DNA from: Bacteroidaceae bacterium
GTDB taxonomy: Bacteria > Bacteroidota > Bacteroidia > Bacteroidales > Bacteroidaceae
DNA length: 64,000 nucleotides
Assembly: GCA_017557635.1 (NCBI GenBank)
Contig: JAFYYH010000021.1
Coordinates: forward strand, 422,363-486,362
Direction: 5' to 3'
The notes under the pieces are model-generated. The model had not been told where the DNA came from. It ran no database searches and was given only the letters and a program-made list of their open reading frames with translations. Both the position numbers and the translations under genes were made by a program. Positions 63,217-64,000 of the stretch are shown one piece after another (the first letter of the stretch is position 1; every line of letters begins with the position of its first letter).

Positions 63217-64000
63217 TTAGAATGCAAATCCGTTGCCGTAGAAACCGTTGGCACCATAAACGCCGTTGCCGTAGATACCACCCATGTACGGTGTGTTGTT
63301 CACAGCCTGTATGTTGGGATATATTACAGGAACGGTAGGCAGCTGCTTGGCAGCAATCTCGTTCACCTTGTTGGCCAGCGGAGTAACAATGCTGTTCACG
63401 TAGCCGGTTATGGCGGCAGTCTGATTGGCGTTGTCAATCTGACCGCGCAGCTGGCTGATGATGTCAGCCTGAGTGTCAATCTTGGCCTGCATCTCACGCT
63501 CCTTCAGTGCGCAGAACTGGTTGTCCATCTCTACGGTCTGATTGTTGATTGCAGCCAGGAGAGCGTTGGCGTTGCGGTCAGCCTGTGAACCCAGCTGGTT
63601 GGTCTGCTCCAGAGTGCGAATCTGAGCCTCATAACCCTGCTGTGTGGTCAGCAAGCGGTTCTCGCAGCAGCAGTTAGCCAGCTGAGCGGCCAGCTGTGAG
63701 TTACCACTCTGGATAGAGTTGATAACCTGGAGTGTTGACATACCCTGCTGAGCGGCCAGTGTTGCCAGTGCGCTCTGCACGTTCTGTACTGCGCCAAATA
63801 CAGTGTTGTAATCCTGACCCAGCATAGTAGCAAGGTTCTGGATCGCGCTGCGTGAAGCCTCGCCGTTGGAGTTGATAGCGTTCATGATAAGCTCACGACC
63901 GCTGTCGTTGTTAAGCTGGTTGCTCAGGAAACCTGCGCCACCTGCGTTACCACCCCAGCCGCCAAAGCCGCCGTTGTTCCAGCCAAAGATTGATGCGACG
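63217..64000 (-). CDS. NCCCEN-motif hypothetical protein (N-terminus beyond the window)
   Basis: Partial: the frame is open to the window end, so the first codons are missing, and the internal ATG at 63885 is probably not the start. The visible N-terminal part is Gly/Asn/Trp-rich (NNGGFGGWGGNAGG). Then come alanine/glutamine-rich helices, a LANCCCENRLL motif, a long helical stretch and a Gly/Asn/Tyr-rich end (YGNGVYGANGFYGNGF). I recall similar CCCEN proteins in gut phages and integrated elements, where function is unknown. Confidence 0.75.
   Translation of the reverse strand, partial: VASIFGWNNGGFGGWGGNAGGAGFLSNQLNNDSGRELIMNAINSNGEASRSAIQNLATMLGQDYNTVFGAVQNVQSALATLAAQQGMSTLQVINSIQSGNSQLAAQLANCCCENRLLTTQQGYEAQIRTLEQTNQLGSQADRNANALLAAINNQTVEMDNQFCALKEREMQAKIDTQADIISQLRGQIDNANQTAAITGYVNSIVTPLANKVNEIAAKQLPTVPVIYPNIQAVNNTPYMGGIYGNGVYGANGFYGNGFAF

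Larger units (their letters stand above)
60015..64000. mobile_element. Edge of an integrated element (integrase plus opposing unknown gene block)
   Basis: A tyrosine integrase beside short GC-rich repeats faces six co-oriented, closely spaced genes that resemble none of the housekeeping genes to the left. The left border is probably near 59950-60010. The right border lies outside the window. No terminase, capsid, portal, relaxase or conjugation gene is visible here, so prophage, satellite and ICE all remain open. Confidence 0.65.

Noticed and set aside
1..64000. CRISPR arrays, rRNA operons or riboswitches
   Set aside because: No regularly spaced repeats, no rRNA sequence and no recognisable riboswitch core were seen; tandem repeats are limited to two-copy units.

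Overview
The window looks like a chromosomal segment from a member of the Bacteroidales (gut- or rumen-type Bacteroidetes). The evidence is genus-neutral but consistent. Start codons follow A-rich leaders without Shine-Dalgarno sequences. Most transcription units begin with the Bacteroidetes -7 box TAnnTTTG. There is a type IX secretion gene (porQ), a TonB protein, a DUF5683 protein beside parAB, MeaB, BF3164-like propeller lipoproteins and a FucP-type sugar cluster. Both tRNA genes lack an encoded CCA end.

Layout. 0.1-4.2 kb: alaS diverges from an M23 peptidase-merR pair. 4.1-10.1 kb: a minus-strand operon parA-parB-DUF5683-mltD-rsh. 10.2-14.5 kb: lpxB faces an rsfS-ftsH-cdsA operon. 14.6-18.1 kb: tRNA-Gln, then a flippase-like protein, meaB and a glycosyltransferase. 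18.2-22.2 kb: rsmA, mgtE and a DUF349 protein. 22.4-29.1 kb: porQ-cmk-ispH followed without a visible gap by a four-gene L-fucose-type oxidative cluster. 29.3-36.8 kb: tonB, a polyprenyl synthase, an unknown protein, tatD, a histidine kinase, DUF177-rpmF, era and der. 36.9-39.3 kb: lptB translationally coupled to a probably secreted M6 protease. 39.5-42.8 kb: tig-clpP-clpX. 42.9-54.1 kb: a long collinear run recQ-guaB-three parvulin chaperones-OstA-like-tail-anchored protein-mutL. 54.1-56.3 kb: yitT, trpS and tRNA-Val. 56.4-59.8 kb: two propeller lipoproteins around an EEP-family hydrolase. 60.0-64.0 kb: a tyrosine integrase facing six tightly packed unknown genes, the edge of an integrated element that continues beyond the window.

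Functional themes. Envelope biogenesis dominates: lpxB, lptB, OstA-like, SurA-like chaperones, porQ, mltD, M23 peptidase, tonB, cdsA and a flippase-like protein. Proteostasis and ribosome or tRNA functions (tig, clpPX, ftsH, rsfS, era, der, rpmF, alaS, trpS, rsmA) and chromosome partition or repair (parAB, recQ, mutL) make up most of the rest.

The most unusual signals are non-coding. (1) A 174-bp palindromic repeat with 30-bp inverted ends is present twice, each copy directly abutting stop codons. (2) Both tRNA genes are followed by an inverted copy of their own 3' end and then by a shared GC-rich module whose hairpins differ in sequence but keep pairing. (3) The recQ promoter carries one perfect inverted repeat in its spacer and another across the predicted start. 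(4) Two divergent promoters have -7 boxes that abut exactly. The candidate undescribed system in coding DNA is the 60-64 kb element with its NCCCEN protein, HExxH protein and YKEG-repeat protein.
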